Part shown: positions 9,527 to 18,012 of the stretch, piece after piece | Layout: every line of letters begins with the position of its first letter | How positions within the stretch are numbered: the stretch's first letter is position 1 | DNA from: Candidatus Endolissoclinum faulkneri L5 | GTDB lineage: Bacteria; Pseudomonadota; Alphaproteobacteria; Thalassobaculales; Thalassobaculaceae | Length of the DNA: 64,000 nucleotides | Assembly: GCF_000510265.1 (NCBI RefSeq) | Contig: NZ_CP006745.1 | Coordinates: forward strand, 1 to 64,000 | Direction: 5' to 3' | The notes under the pieces: generated by a model | The model's database searches: none | What the model was told of the DNA's origin: nothing | What the model saw: the letters and a program-made list of their open reading frames with translations, nothing else | Translations under genes and position numbers: made by a program

Positions 9527-9892
9527 TTAGCTTGTAAAATTTTTATAGGCAATTTCGTCCATTAGAGTGTTGATTTCTTCTGTATTGGATATTTTAATCT
9601 TAAATATCCAACCCTCGCAGAGCGGATCCGTGTTAATTACGCTTGGCGTATTGGTTAATAGATCATTGATCTGAATGATTTCACCGCTAAGTGGAGCATA
9701 GATTTCGCTAGCCGCTTTTACAGATTCAACCACGCAAGCTTCATCCCCCTTGCTAATTATCTTGTATAAATTAGGTAACTCTACAAAAACTACATCTCCC
9801 AAATGTTTTTGGGCATGATCAGTAATACCAACAGTGCCAATATCATTATTAATAGAAACCCACTCGTGGTCTTTACTATATTTTATAAACAT
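9527..9892 (-). CDS. gcvH: Glycine cleavage system H protein
   Basis: Lipoyl carrier of the glycine cleavage system, shuttling the aminomethyl arm between P-, T- and L-proteins. The lipoylation motif is ESVKAASEIYAP, with the modified lysine at K59. At 121 aa it is a normal size, and DHEWVSI at the N-terminus is typical. It sits between gcvT (27 bp upstream) and gcvP (37 bp downstream), so the three are almost certainly one transcript. Confidence 0.96.
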   Translation of the reverse strand: MFIKYSKDHEWVSINNDIGTVGITDHAQKHLGDVVFVELPNLYKIISKGDEACVVESVKAASEIYAPLSGEIIQINDLLTNTPSVINTDPLCEGWIFKIKISNTEEINTLMDEIAYKNFTS

Positions 9893-9919
9893 AATACTTT
9901 GTCCTAAAAGGAATTTGTT

Positions 9920-11017
9920 TTAGCGTTTATATCCAGGAGTGATAAAAGGCATTTCAACTATAATTGCTGGAATTAAATTGTCTCGTATCATTAAGAATAC
10001 GACTGTATTTATTGTCGCATATTCTCTAATAACATAACCCATGGCTATAGAGCTTTGGACGCTTGGGCCAAAGCAGCCGCTAGTTATTTTTCCTATAAGC
10101 TTGCCATTTTGATCAAGAATTTTGCAACCTCGACGAGCTAATGCACGGCCTTTCGTTTTTATACCAACTCTTTGGCGCGAGATACCTTCAGTAATTTCTT
10201 TTTGGATGCGATTTGCTCCAGGAAAATCAGCATTCTTGCGCCGACGTTTACTAATAGACCAAAGTAAAGCCGCTTCTACTGGCGAGGTGCTAATGTCGAT
10301 ATCTTGACCATAAAGACATAATCCTGCTTCCAGGCGTAAGGAATCTCGTGCGCCAAGCCCAACAGCTTCCACTTCGTGAGAAGTGAGTAATTTGCGCGCT
10401 AAGCATTCTGCATTTTCTGCCGGAACTGAGATTTCATATCCATCCTCTCCAGTATATCCTGAACGTGTTACAAAGCAATGAAATCCCCCTACCTCCATTG
10501 CTGCACCGGTCATAAATGTTAGGTTAGCAGCGCTTGGTGCTAACCTAACAAGCACATTGACAGCTACAGGTCCTTGAAGGGCTAATAACGCACGATCATC
10601 GAGTATTCTGAGCTCATTACCGAAAGCGGATTTCATAATTGCAATATCCTGTTCCTTACAGGCTGCATTAACTACAACGAATAGATGATCAACTGCATTG
10701 GTTACTATTAAATCATCAAGAATGCCTCCATCATCATTAGTAAATTGAGTATAACGCATACATCCTGTATCTAATCCTCTAATGTTACCTGGTACTAATC
10801 TCTCAAAAATTTTTGCTCCATCTTTTCCATAGATCTGCAGTTGTCCCATATGAGATACGTCAAACAAGCCAGCTTTTGTACGTGTGTGTCTATGCTCCTT
10901 AAGTATTCCCAGAGGAAATTGTATAGGCATATCATAGCCGACGAATGGCACCATTGTAGCACCAAGCTCATGATGGAGAGCGTTAAGGGGGGTGGTTTTT
11001 AGTGTAGCGTCGCTCAT
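9920..11017 (-). CDS. gcvT: Aminomethyltransferase (glycine cleavage T protein)
   Basis: Transfers the one-carbon unit from lipoyl-GcvH to tetrahydrofolate and releases ammonia. GLFDVSHMGQ near the N-terminus and SGYTGEDGYEISVP and GLGARDSLRLEAGLCLYGQD in the middle are family hallmarks. At 365 aa it is full length. It is the first gene of the gcvT-H-P operon, reading away from the spacer shared with ispH. I found no glycine riboswitch in the leader. A 13-bp perfect inverted repeat lies inside the gene at 10517-10550. Confidence 0.95.
   Translation of the reverse strand: MSDATLKTTPLNALHHELGATMVPFVGYDMPIQFPLGILKEHRHTRTKAGLFDVSHMGQLQIYGKDGAKIFERLVPGNIRGLDTGCMRYTQFTNDDGGILDDLIVTNAVDHLFVVVNAACKEQDIAIMKSAFGNELRILDDRALLALQGPVAVNVLVRLAPSAANLTFMTGAAMEVGGFHCFVTRSGYTGEDGYEISVPAENAECLARKLLTSHEVEAVGLGARDSLRLEAGLCLYGQDIDISTSPVEAALLWSISKRRRKNADFPGANRIQKEITEGISRQRVGIKTKGRALARRGCKILDQNGKLIGKITSGCFGPSVQSSIAMGYVIREYATINTVVFLMIRDNLIPAIIVEMPFITPGYKR
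10517..10550. repeat. 13-bp perfect inverted repeat inside gcvT
   Basis: Arms TGTTAGGTTAGCA at 10517-10529 and its exact complement at 10538-10550, with an 8-nt loop, lie inside the coding sequence. It is one of several in-gene hairpins of this kind. Confidence 0.85.
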
Positions 11018-11701
11018 TCGATATTCCGTAAAGTAAGATTATGTGTTAGGCTTAGAAATTAGACTAAACCTCCATTTGCTATCTTTTAAGGTTTAAATTA
11101 CTAAATCTGGATATAATGTCATTTTTTTAATCTTAGTGAAAGTAATTATTAAAAGCAATAGCAAGATTAGAGACATTTTCTGATAGTTTTTTTAATTTTA
11201 ATATATAGAGTGTATAAAATACCTAAAGCAAATATTATTGTAAGCAAATCTGATTTATTTAAAATAATTCTTAAACATGAAAATAACATTATCGACTAGG
11301 GGCTCATTAAAACGTAATTTTTACTACTTAGGGGTCGTTATTTATAAAAAATCGCTATATACATCAAGAAGCTAGCTATATACACAAGAATAATTTCTTT
11401 TAATTGGGGTTGATTGCTTGATAGTCATTAATGGAGGTAGTTTTTTAGTGAGCAATGTAATTATTAATAGTTGCCATAGTTGGATTTTTTTACTAATTAG
11501 GTAATGGCTACAATTATTATTTTTTAAATAAGTTTTCTTTTTACTCGGGCGTGTGTAATTTCTGAGAATTAAGAATACCCTAATGTTACCGAAGTAATTT
11601 TTATTGTTTAAGCCTACAACACACTTAACTAGCGCGAAAATTATAGAGGAGCTTATTTTTGTTATTTAGAAAACTTGATGATACTACAGGAAAGACCAAA
11701 C
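11018..11701. other. Divergent AT-rich spacer, gcvT / ispH
   Basis: About 680 bp that should hold promoters for both gcvT (-) and ispH (+). I see no riboswitch, repeat or gene remnant that I can support. Confidence 0.5.
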
Positions 11702-12658
11702 ATGCTTACAGTATGTCCAAAACAACCAATAACTGTAGTGCTTGCGTCTCCCAGGGGTTTCTGTGCTGGTGTTGAGCGTGCGATTAATATTGTTCAGCAA
11801 GCTTTAGCTAAATGGGGTTCTCCGATCTATGTCCGCCATTGGATTGTGCATAATCAATGTGTGGTAGAAAGTCTAGAAGCTCAAGGAGCTGTCTTTGTTG
11901 AAGACCTGGATGAATGTCCTGTCGATCGACCAGTTATGTTTAGTGCTCACGGTGTACCGCAGTCGGTAATTTTTGAAGCAGAGCGTCGCCAGATCACATA
12001 TATTGACGCTACTTGCCCGTTGGTAAGTAAGGTGCATCTAAAGGCCAAGCGCTATCATCGTTTAGGTAGTCACGTAATTTTAATTGGACATGCCGGGCAC
12101 CCGGAGGTCATCGGAACCATCGGTCAGCTTCCTGACGGAGCAATTAGCTTACTAGAAAACGAAACACAAGCAAAGGCTTTTATTAAACCAAAGGGTAGTG
12201 ATAGTCTCGCCTTAGTTACCCAAACTACTCTTTCGGTAGACCATACCGCTCGTCTTATCAGGATATTGCAGCAGCGTTTTCCAGAAATCGCTCTTCCTAA
12301 GAATGAAGATATTTGCTACGCAACCACCAATCGGCAGAATGTCGTGAAGTTAATCGCATCGACTTGTGATGCGGTTGTAGTAATCGGTGCGCAAAGCTCA
12401 TCTAATTCTAGACGCTTAGTTGAAGTTGCTAAAGCATGCGGCTGTGAAAAATCTTTGTTGATTCAGAGAGCATCGGATTTAGACATAGGATGGTTGATTG
12501 GAGTGCGTCGACTTGGTCTTACTGCCGGTGCTTCCGCACCAGAGCATCTAGTGGATCAGCTGATTGCTGTTTGTCGTTTGCATTTTACCGTAACTTTGGA
12601 GGAGGTAGAGCTTGTGCGAGAAGACGTTCACTTTAGACTACCATCTTTGGTTGCTTAA
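11702..12658 (+). CDS. ispH: 4-hydroxy-3-methylbut-2-enyl diphosphate reductase
   Basis: Iron-sulfur enzyme of the MEP isoprenoid pathway that makes IPP and DMAPP from HMBPP. The three cluster-binding cysteines are visible in SPRGFCAGV, DATCPLV and ICYATTN. The HGVP and TQTTLS segments are also typical. I prefer the ATG at 11702 (318 aa) because AGGAAAG lies about 8 bases upstream. The frame stays open to an ATG at 11675. It provides precursors for quinones and the undecaprenyl carrier, linking it to the ubiH and murJ genes here. In many relatives thrB follows directly; here about 870 bp of spacer follow. Confidence 0.94.
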   Translation: MLTVCPKQPITVVLASPRGFCAGVERAINIVQQALAKWGSPIYVRHWIVHNQCVVESLEAQGAVFVEDLDECPVDRPVMFSAHGVPQSVIFEAERRQITYIDATCPLVSKVHLKAKRYHRLGSHVILIGHAGHPEVIGTIGQLPDGAISLLENETQAKAFIKPKGSDSLALVTQTTLSVDHTARLIRILQQRFPEIALPKNEDICYATTNRQNVVKLIASTCDAVVVIGAQSSSNSRRLVEVAKACGCEKSLLIQRASDLDIGWLIGVRRLGLTAGASAPEHLVDQLIAVCRLHFTVTLEEVELVREDVHFRLPSLVA

Positions 12659-12948
12659 TGCTGCAAAATATATTACTTTAGCGTAATTTAGAGTTTATTG
12701 TATATAAATTAACAGCGTTTTTAACATAAACATATTAACTTGGAACATTGACTAATTTTAGCTTTTATAAAGCATTAATTTGATTGTTCTTGTTATTATA
12801 AAAATAGCAATATTCTTATTGTGGCATAACTTAATCAAGTTCATGCAACTTATAAAATATTTATAATATACCGCGGTTTATTTTCTTTGATTACCTTATA
12901 TTGATATTTTCTTATTTTAAATTAGAATATTAACAATTCCTGCTGCTT

Positions 12949-12998
12949 TTTAATTTAAAACTAAACTTATTTAAAGATAAGTTTAGTTTTAAATTAAA
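12949..12998. repeat. 22-bp perfect hairpin
   Basis: Arms 12949-12970 and 12977-12998 pair perfectly around a 6-nt loop. It lies 290 bp after ispH and 530 bp before rnhA. It is AT-rich, with no T-run directly after it. Confidence 0.85.
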
Positions 12999-13097
12999 TG
13001 AGGTTTGTTTTTGTTTGTATTATCCTTATGTCCATGCGCTAATGATTCTTTGATGCTTTACAGATTTTTACGATTTACGATCCTGTATCATACAATA

Positions 13098-13133
13098 TTG
13101 TAATCTGCTATTTTACAAAATAGCAGATTACAA
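13098..13133. repeat. 17-bp perfect hairpin
   Basis: Arms 13098-13114 and 13117-13133, separated by 2 nt, form a near-continuous palindrome. It is the second perfect hairpin in the ispH-rnhA spacer and is unrelated in sequence to the first. Confidence 0.85.
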
Positions 13134-13531
13134 ATCTATGCTATATCATATAATAAAATTGAAGTTTATATTATTTTTTTTTGTAACTATAAATTTTTAT
13201 TTATAAATACAAATCTTTATGACTTATCATTTTTTTTAATCAGTTGTTTTTAGATTTGAATTGAACGATTTCTTTAAGCGTTTCTTTCTTTCAGGTTAAT
13301 TAAAAAATAATTAATTTTATAGATAAATTGTTTCTTTTAGTTATAAGAAATACAAGTATTCCCCAACTGTAGAATAAGCAGGATGATATTTATATTATTG
13401 CTGGTCTAATTGACTTCATATTGCCCTGAATGAGTATTCAAATAATAATGTAAATAATTTTTTAGTAGATGACAATGAGTTTTATTTTTATTTGAGGAAT
13501 AAATATTTTGCTCGTTAGAGGCTTGTAATGA

Positions 13532-13969
13532 ATGGAGAATAAAGTTGAAATGTTTACGGATGGCGCTTGTATTGGCAACCCAGGACCAGGAGGGTGGGCT
13601 GCTATTTTACGCTGGCGGGGCAAAGTAAAAGAGTTATCTGGGGCTGAAGTTAAAACTACTAACAATCGCATGGAATTGATGGCAGTAATTTCTGCTCTGG
13701 CAGCATTGAATAGGTGTATGGCAGTAGAACTAACTACAGATAGCATCTATGTCCGTGATGGAATTACTAAATGGATAAATCTTTGGAAACTTGGTGGTTG
13801 GAAAACGGTAAACCAAAGACCTGTAAAAAATCGTGATTTGTGGGAAATGCTCGATCTTGCCGTTCATCGTCACGCTATAAAATGGCATTGGGTTAAGGGT
13901 CATACTGGTTGTACGGAGAACGAACGTTGTGATGAGCTTGCTCGTGCAGCAATAAAGGATATAAGTTAG
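13532..13969 (+). CDS. rnhA: Ribonuclease HI
   Basis: Cleaves RNA in RNA-DNA hybrids, removing primers and R-loops. The four catalytic acidic residues are present: FTDGAC (D10), RMEL (E48), TTDS (D70) and ERCDELA. At 145 aa it is standard. The loop reads [11 protein letters not shown] where E. coli has GHAGHPENERC, so the flexible-loop histidine is a cysteine. This may lower turnover, but such changes are tolerated in the family. The ATG at 13532 has GAGG upstream. In relatives it is the third gene of ispH-thrB-rnhA. Confidence 0.94.
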   Translation: MENKVEMFTDGACIGNPGPGGWAAILRWRGKVKELSGAEVKTTNNRMELMAVISALAALNRCMAVELTTDSIYVRDGITKWINLWKLGGWKTVNQRPVKNRDLWEMLDLAVHRHAIKWHWVKGHTGCTENERCDELARAAIKDIS

Positions 13970-15359
13970 GAATAATCTTTAAAACAAAGCTTAACAGAGT
14001 TTTTGATATTTCTATAGTAAATAGAATAAAATTTAACAATTTTGTGCAACAAAATATAAATTAACGAATTGATTATTTTTTTTATTTGGAAATTTTGAAT
14101 TTTGCTGTGTAGATTGTTTCCCACTATATTAGATGGAAAATTTTTCTGATGAAGAAAATAGTATTTTATTACATCTAGTAGTATACTAGTAATCTTATCT
14201 TAATTAAAAGTTTATTTTGTTCTAATTTGAATGCAGAGTACTCCTTAAATTCAAGGAAAAATTTTCTTGAAAAAATCTTTATAATAAAATGTATAAGCAT
14301 TAGTTAAGTATTTCTTTTGTCGTTATATTTGCTTATTTATTGCGTTTTTATTAGTATCTTTAGGGTAACGAGATTTTTCTATACGATTAATCAAATTTTA
14401 TACCAAATTCAATAAATGAATATGTAAGAAAATACATCTCGTTTTTTACAATTTGATGGCTTTGTAAGAGTAGATATCGCCGTAAATAGCAGTTTATATG
14501 TTTTAAGCTGCTTAAATTATGTGATTTCATTAAGATCCTTGGTTACATTTAGCATCTATGCTAAGAAGAAGTATTTCACCTCAATGTTAATTGATCGCAT
14601 TGTTATGAATTATCAGTATGGAGTTAAGTTGATTATTTTTTAATTTCTATGTGCTAATAAATAGCCTAAATAATTTTTATTATGACATATTGAGAAAACA
14701 ACAATGTTTGTTAGCTGTAAATTCTTAGCAAGAGATTAGGATAATATCGCATCTCTTGCTATAAAAATAATTATACTAACTATTTTAATTAATTTCTTGA
14801 GGCAATGAAGAGAGGAAGAATTGTCTATGTATGAAATTTTAATACGTCAATTTTTAAAAACTAATATTTACTTAAGTAAAAGATTAGCTCGCGGTAAACA
14901 ATGCTGTTATGCTTTATCATAAAAGAGCGTTTGTGTATTTGTAATTAATTCTTAGTGTTTTTAACGAAAATTAACTAAGATTTTAACAATTAGGCTTTAT
15001 CTCTTTTGCATTGTAGTGTATAATTGCTTTATTATTTAAAGTATTTCGCATAAAATAAAAATTTAATTACTAATGTATATCTTAACCATTATGTGACTCA
15101 TTTGTTTTTTATGGTTGAGATTATATTCATTTGTATATTTAGGCTAATTTTATCTAATTATTTACTAATATTTTCAAAGCTACTTTTTATTTTATGTTAG
15201 TGGAGCATGAACTTTGTCAATATAATATATGAGATCAATATGAGAATAAAATCTCGCTTTATAAAAGTATTGTTACTAATTAACAATACTTTTGGTAGAA
15301 TTAATTCTGAGATTAATTTTTCTGAGCCTTAATTTGATCATCTATAATAACAGTTGTTT
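13970..15359. other. 1.4-kb gene-free spacer between convergent rnhA and ubiH
   Basis: There is no readable gene. A 31-codon frame at 14827 preceded by AGAGGAAG could be the start of a lost gene, but I cannot name it. Imperfect or short hairpins occur at 14726-14761 (11-bp stem) and 15263-15293. No remnant of the peroxiredoxin gene sometimes found after rnhA was recognised. Confidence 0.5.
15263..15293. terminator. Hairpin downstream of ubiH-like gene
   Basis: A 13-bp perfect stem (15263-15275 with 15281-15293) flanked by A-run and T-run, 67 bp past the stop codon of the minus-strand monooxygenase gene. It could stop transcription from the right, or from either side. Confidence 0.5.
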
Positions 15360-16562
15360 TTATAGCTCCTTTCCATTTAGTAGCCTAGGGAGGGTACTAA
15401 TGATACCCATAGCATGCAACATAGTAATATTTTTTAGTGGTTTAATATGATTCATAGCAGACAATCCAAAACAACGAATTCTTTTTAATGGAATAAAATC
15501 ATTAGAGAATAGCCGAGTTAATAAATCAGTGGCAGCTCCCATGCTCATAATGTCAATTCGTCGATTACGCTGGTATTTTTCTAGAACTGGAATGCTACCG
15601 ATGTCTAGTCCTAACCTTGCTGCATCCACAATTACTTCTGCGATTACAGCAATATCTCGTACGCTTATGTTGAAGCCTTGGCCTGCTATAGGATGTAAAC
15701 AATGGAATGAATCACCAATGAGCGCTAATCTTTTGGAAATTCCTGACTGCGCTATAGTTATTGCTAGCGGATATACAGCTCTGGGTCCTATTGACTTTAA
15801 AATTCCTCTAGAATCACCTAATCGCTCTTTTAGCGCCAAAGAAAAAAATTCATCATCTAGATTAGCAATTTTTTCAGCTACGGCATTACGCTCAGACCAA
15901 ACCATAGCAGAGTGATTTTCTTGTAACGGCAGCAAGGCTAAAGGGCCACCTGGAAGGAAACGTTCGTATGCTACATTATGATGTCTTTTTGAATGTTGGA
16001 TGGTATCCACTATGGCGCTTTGATGGTAATCCAAAGTGGTATATCTTATCTCGGCTAAAGTTCTTACTCGTGAATTACGTCCGTCTGCAGCAATTACAAG
16101 CTTAGATGCAATGACTTTCCCGCCCTCAAGGGTGAGTAACACTTGTTCTTTTTTTATCTCTAATGCTATAACTGATCGGTTATCAACAAAACTCACAAAA
16201 CTTGAGTGGTTTTCTAATTGAGTTAATAACGATTCTTTTAGAGTGCTATTATTAACGATATGACCCATTGGTTCGGAGCCGATAGTACGGTAATCGTAAT
16301 GTAGAGTACTGCTCGATCCCGCTTCAGAAACCAATATATCATATATAGGGTAAGCACTATCGGCGATCTTTTGCCATACGTCTAGTACAGTGAATAAGCG
16401 TCGTGAAGATAAAGAGATAGCTGTGGTACGTATGTCGTTTTTGCTTGCTAGAGCTTCGTATGGATTAATTTTGTCAACTAGCAAGCTAGGCAATCCGGCT
16501 TTAGCTAAAGCTAAAGCCAAAGTTAGCCCGGACAACCCAGCTCCAACAATAGTTATATCCAT
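15360..16562 (-). CDS. ubiH: UbiH/UbiF/Coq6-family FAD monooxygenase (ubiquinone synthesis)
   Basis: Flavoprotein hydroxylase of the UbiH/F/I family, which adds ring hydroxyls during ubiquinone synthesis. The FAD dinucleotide motif GAGLSG is at residues 7-12. The DG motif AADGRNSRVR is near 158-167, and GDSFHCLHPIAGQGFN is at 283-298. At 400 aa it is full length. Which ring position it modifies cannot be told from sequence, since alphaproteobacterial members are often broad in regiospecificity; the symbol is therefore approximate. There is no clear Shine-Dalgarno before the ATG. A decayed pnp fragment lies just upstream. Confidence 0.85.
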   Translation of the reverse strand: MDITIVGAGLSGLTLALALAKAGLPSLLVDKINPYEALASKNDIRTTAISLSSRRLFTVLDVWQKIADSAYPIYDILVSEAGSSSTLHYDYRTIGSEPMGHIVNNSTLKESLLTQLENHSSFVSFVDNRSVIALEIKKEQVLLTLEGGKVIASKLVIAADGRNSRVRTLAEIRYTTLDYHQSAIVDTIQHSKRHHNVAYERFLPGGPLALLPLQENHSAMVWSERNAVAEKIANLDDEFFSLALKERLGDSRGILKSIGPRAVYPLAITIAQSGISKRLALIGDSFHCLHPIAGQGFNISVRDIAVIAEVIVDAARLGLDIGSIPVLEKYQRNRRIDIMSMGAATDLLTRLFSNDFIPLKRIRCFGLSAMNHIKPLKNITMLHAMGIISTLPRLLNGKEL

Positions 16563-17249
16563 AGTTTATTAATTTTGGTTGCTTAAATAGCAATTCATGA
16601 CTGTTTCTATAAGATAAAGTTACATGTAAGCTTTCAAAAAAAATTTTTCTCTTAAAATTAAACATCTAAGCCGAGCTTCTATTTCTTGCATAGACTATAA
16701 ATTATTATTTAATATTAGTTGATAGATTATTACCAGTATTCTGGTCTATAACTTTCATCGATGGTTTAACTTTGCCGCGATCCTCAAAGCAAATAACTTC
16801 AACTTGATTATTTCTTTAATTATTTCGAAAATAGTTTTATTTCTTTGAAATTTAAATTTCTATTATTATAAAAATCAAACAACAAATTATTTACATTTAT
16901 TGTTATAATTAACTTTTCAAATTAATTAAAAATTAAGTGATATTCTATCAATAATCAATTTATAATCCCAAATTGGTTATATGTGTATTCTTTATAGAGA
17001 AAAGGTATAATTTTGCTATTGCAAAACTTTAACTTAACTAGTAAGTAACTTTAAGATCTAAATGCACTTTTATTATTTATTTTTTAATCTAATCAATAAT
17101 TAATTATGAGCAATAAGGCTACTTTGTTATGAGATTAATTAACTAAAATATACTCGTAGATATATTCACATCTTCTTAAGATAACTCTAGATCAAAATCT
17201 GATTATTTGTTTTTTTTGATTATAAAAAGTGATCATTTTAATTTTTATA
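16563..17249. other. Spacer upstream of ubiH-like gene
   Basis: About 690 bp of AT-rich DNA. The only recognisable content is the decayed pnp 3' fragment (16670-16850). The remainder (16851-17249) is featureless A/T-rich sequence. Confidence 0.55.
16670..16850 (-). pseudogene. Decayed duplicate of the 3' end of pnp
   Basis: Read on the minus strand, 16705-16803 encodes FEDRGKVKPSMKVIDQ followed by NTGNNLSTNIK and a stop. The real pnp C-terminus reads [27 protein letters not shown], stop. By hand, 84 of 99 bases and 23 of 32 residues match. Similarity continues past the stop into about 35 bp of pnp 3' flank (to about 16670). It also continues upstream, with indels, to about 16850 (pnp 'TVSEVVKE' region). 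Because the 3' flank matches too, it is a piece of duplicated chromosome rather than another S1-domain gene. It has no start and cannot be functional as protein. Confidence 0.85.
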
Positions 17250-17465
17250 TCATATAATCTTTCTTGCATCTTCTACTAGCATAATTGGAATACCATTCCG
17301 AATTGGAAAGGCAAGGCCTGCATGTTCGCTTATGAGTTCTTGCTTTGCTTTATCATATACTAAAGCTCGTTTTGTGACAGGGCATACAAGAATATCTAAT
17401 AGCTTGTGATCAAGTTCTATGGTATCGTATTCATTGATTGATACTGGCATATCTGAGTTTTGCAT
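17250..17465 (-). CDS. Trm112/UPF0434-family protein
   Basis: Small YcaR/Trm112-like protein of 71 aa. [16 protein letters not shown] and the later [19 protein letters not shown] are the family signature. Only one cysteine (C28) of the zinc-ribbon pair remains, which is normal for the alphaproteobacterial branch. Eukaryotic Trm112 activates methyltransferases; the role of the bacterial protein is not settled. A strong site, GAGGGGAG, precedes the ATG. It is divergent from murJ. In relatives a Lon-like protein gene often precedes it, but none is seen here. Confidence 0.88.
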   Translation of the reverse strand: MQNSDMPVSINEYDTIELDHKLLDILVCPVTKRALVYDKAKQELISEHAGLAFPIRNGIPIMLVEDARKII

Positions 17466-17573
17466 AAATTTCTCCCCTCAAAAACTACACAGCAACTATA
17501 ACGTAGTTAATTACCATAGGTCATGTTTACTATGATAATTCGTAATAATTTTCTTTTGACATAGTTTAATTAA

Positions 17574-17611
17574 ATTATTATGTCATTAATTAATTATTAT
17601 GTCATTAATTA
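17574..17611. repeat. 19-bp tandem duplication
   Basis: Two adjacent 19-bp copies of a unit containing TTATGTCATTAATTA, with a period of exactly 19 bp. Confidence 0.75.
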
Positions 17612-17829
17612 AAAATATGTTTATGTATTCAGAATACATATATTATCGAGAAACTTTAAGTAGATAAATATTATAACTTTAGTCCAATCAGAAGCCATAC
17701 CCTTTTGCGGAAAAGCATGGCCATTGTAGTGTAATCTTTACAATATTTATAAACGCATCACTCGTAAAAATTTTTTATTTACTAAATATCCTTGAATCAA
17801 AATATACTCGATAAATTTTTAATTTTTAT

Positions 17830-17883
17830 TCTATAAAGTTATAGATTATTAAAAATCTCTCTATAAAGTTATAGATTATTAAA
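17830..17883. repeat. 30-bp period tandem duplication
   Basis: The 24-bp word containing CTATAAAGTTATAGATTATT occurs at 17830-17853 and again, exactly, at 17860-17883. Partly matching sequence lies between the copies, which is consistent with a recent 30-bp slippage duplication. Confidence 0.85.
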
Positions 17884-18012
17884 TAATCTCATAGATTTGT
17901 ATTATAGTACATAATTTAATGCATTAATTCAGGATTGTTAATTTAACAAATTAATATGTAAAAGAATTTAGCATTATTTGTATAATCTTAATTGTAGAAT
18001 TATCTACTACTT

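Larger units (their letters stand above)
12659..13531. other. Spacer where thrB would be expected
   Basis: About 870 bp between ispH and rnhA. In many alphaproteobacteria homoserine kinase (thrB, about 960 bp) occupies this slot, but no ThrB motif could be read in any frame. The region holds two striking perfect hairpins (12949-12998 and 13098-13133). Confidence 0.5.
17466..18012. other. Divergent spacer with short tandem duplications
   Basis: About 550 bp between the Trm112-like gene and murJ. It holds two tandem duplications (17574-17611 and 17830-17883). It also has a relatively GC-rich imperfect hairpin at 17694-17721: GCCAT/ATGGC outer stem, CTTTT/AAAAG inner stem, GCGG loop. No remnant of glnD, which often precedes murJ in relatives, could be identified. 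Confidence 0.5.

Noticed and set aside
11018-11300. Glycine riboswitch before gcvT
   Set aside because: I looked for the conserved aptamer pattern on the minus strand and found no convincing core.
13462-13746. 94-codon minus-strand frame overlapping the rnhA start
   Set aside because: RNase HI on the plus strand has all catalytic residues. The opposite frame has no homology.
17694-17721. SRP RNA, tmRNA or RNase P RNA
   Set aside because: The local hairpin lacks the conserved cores of these RNAs, and none of the cores was seen elsewhere in the window.
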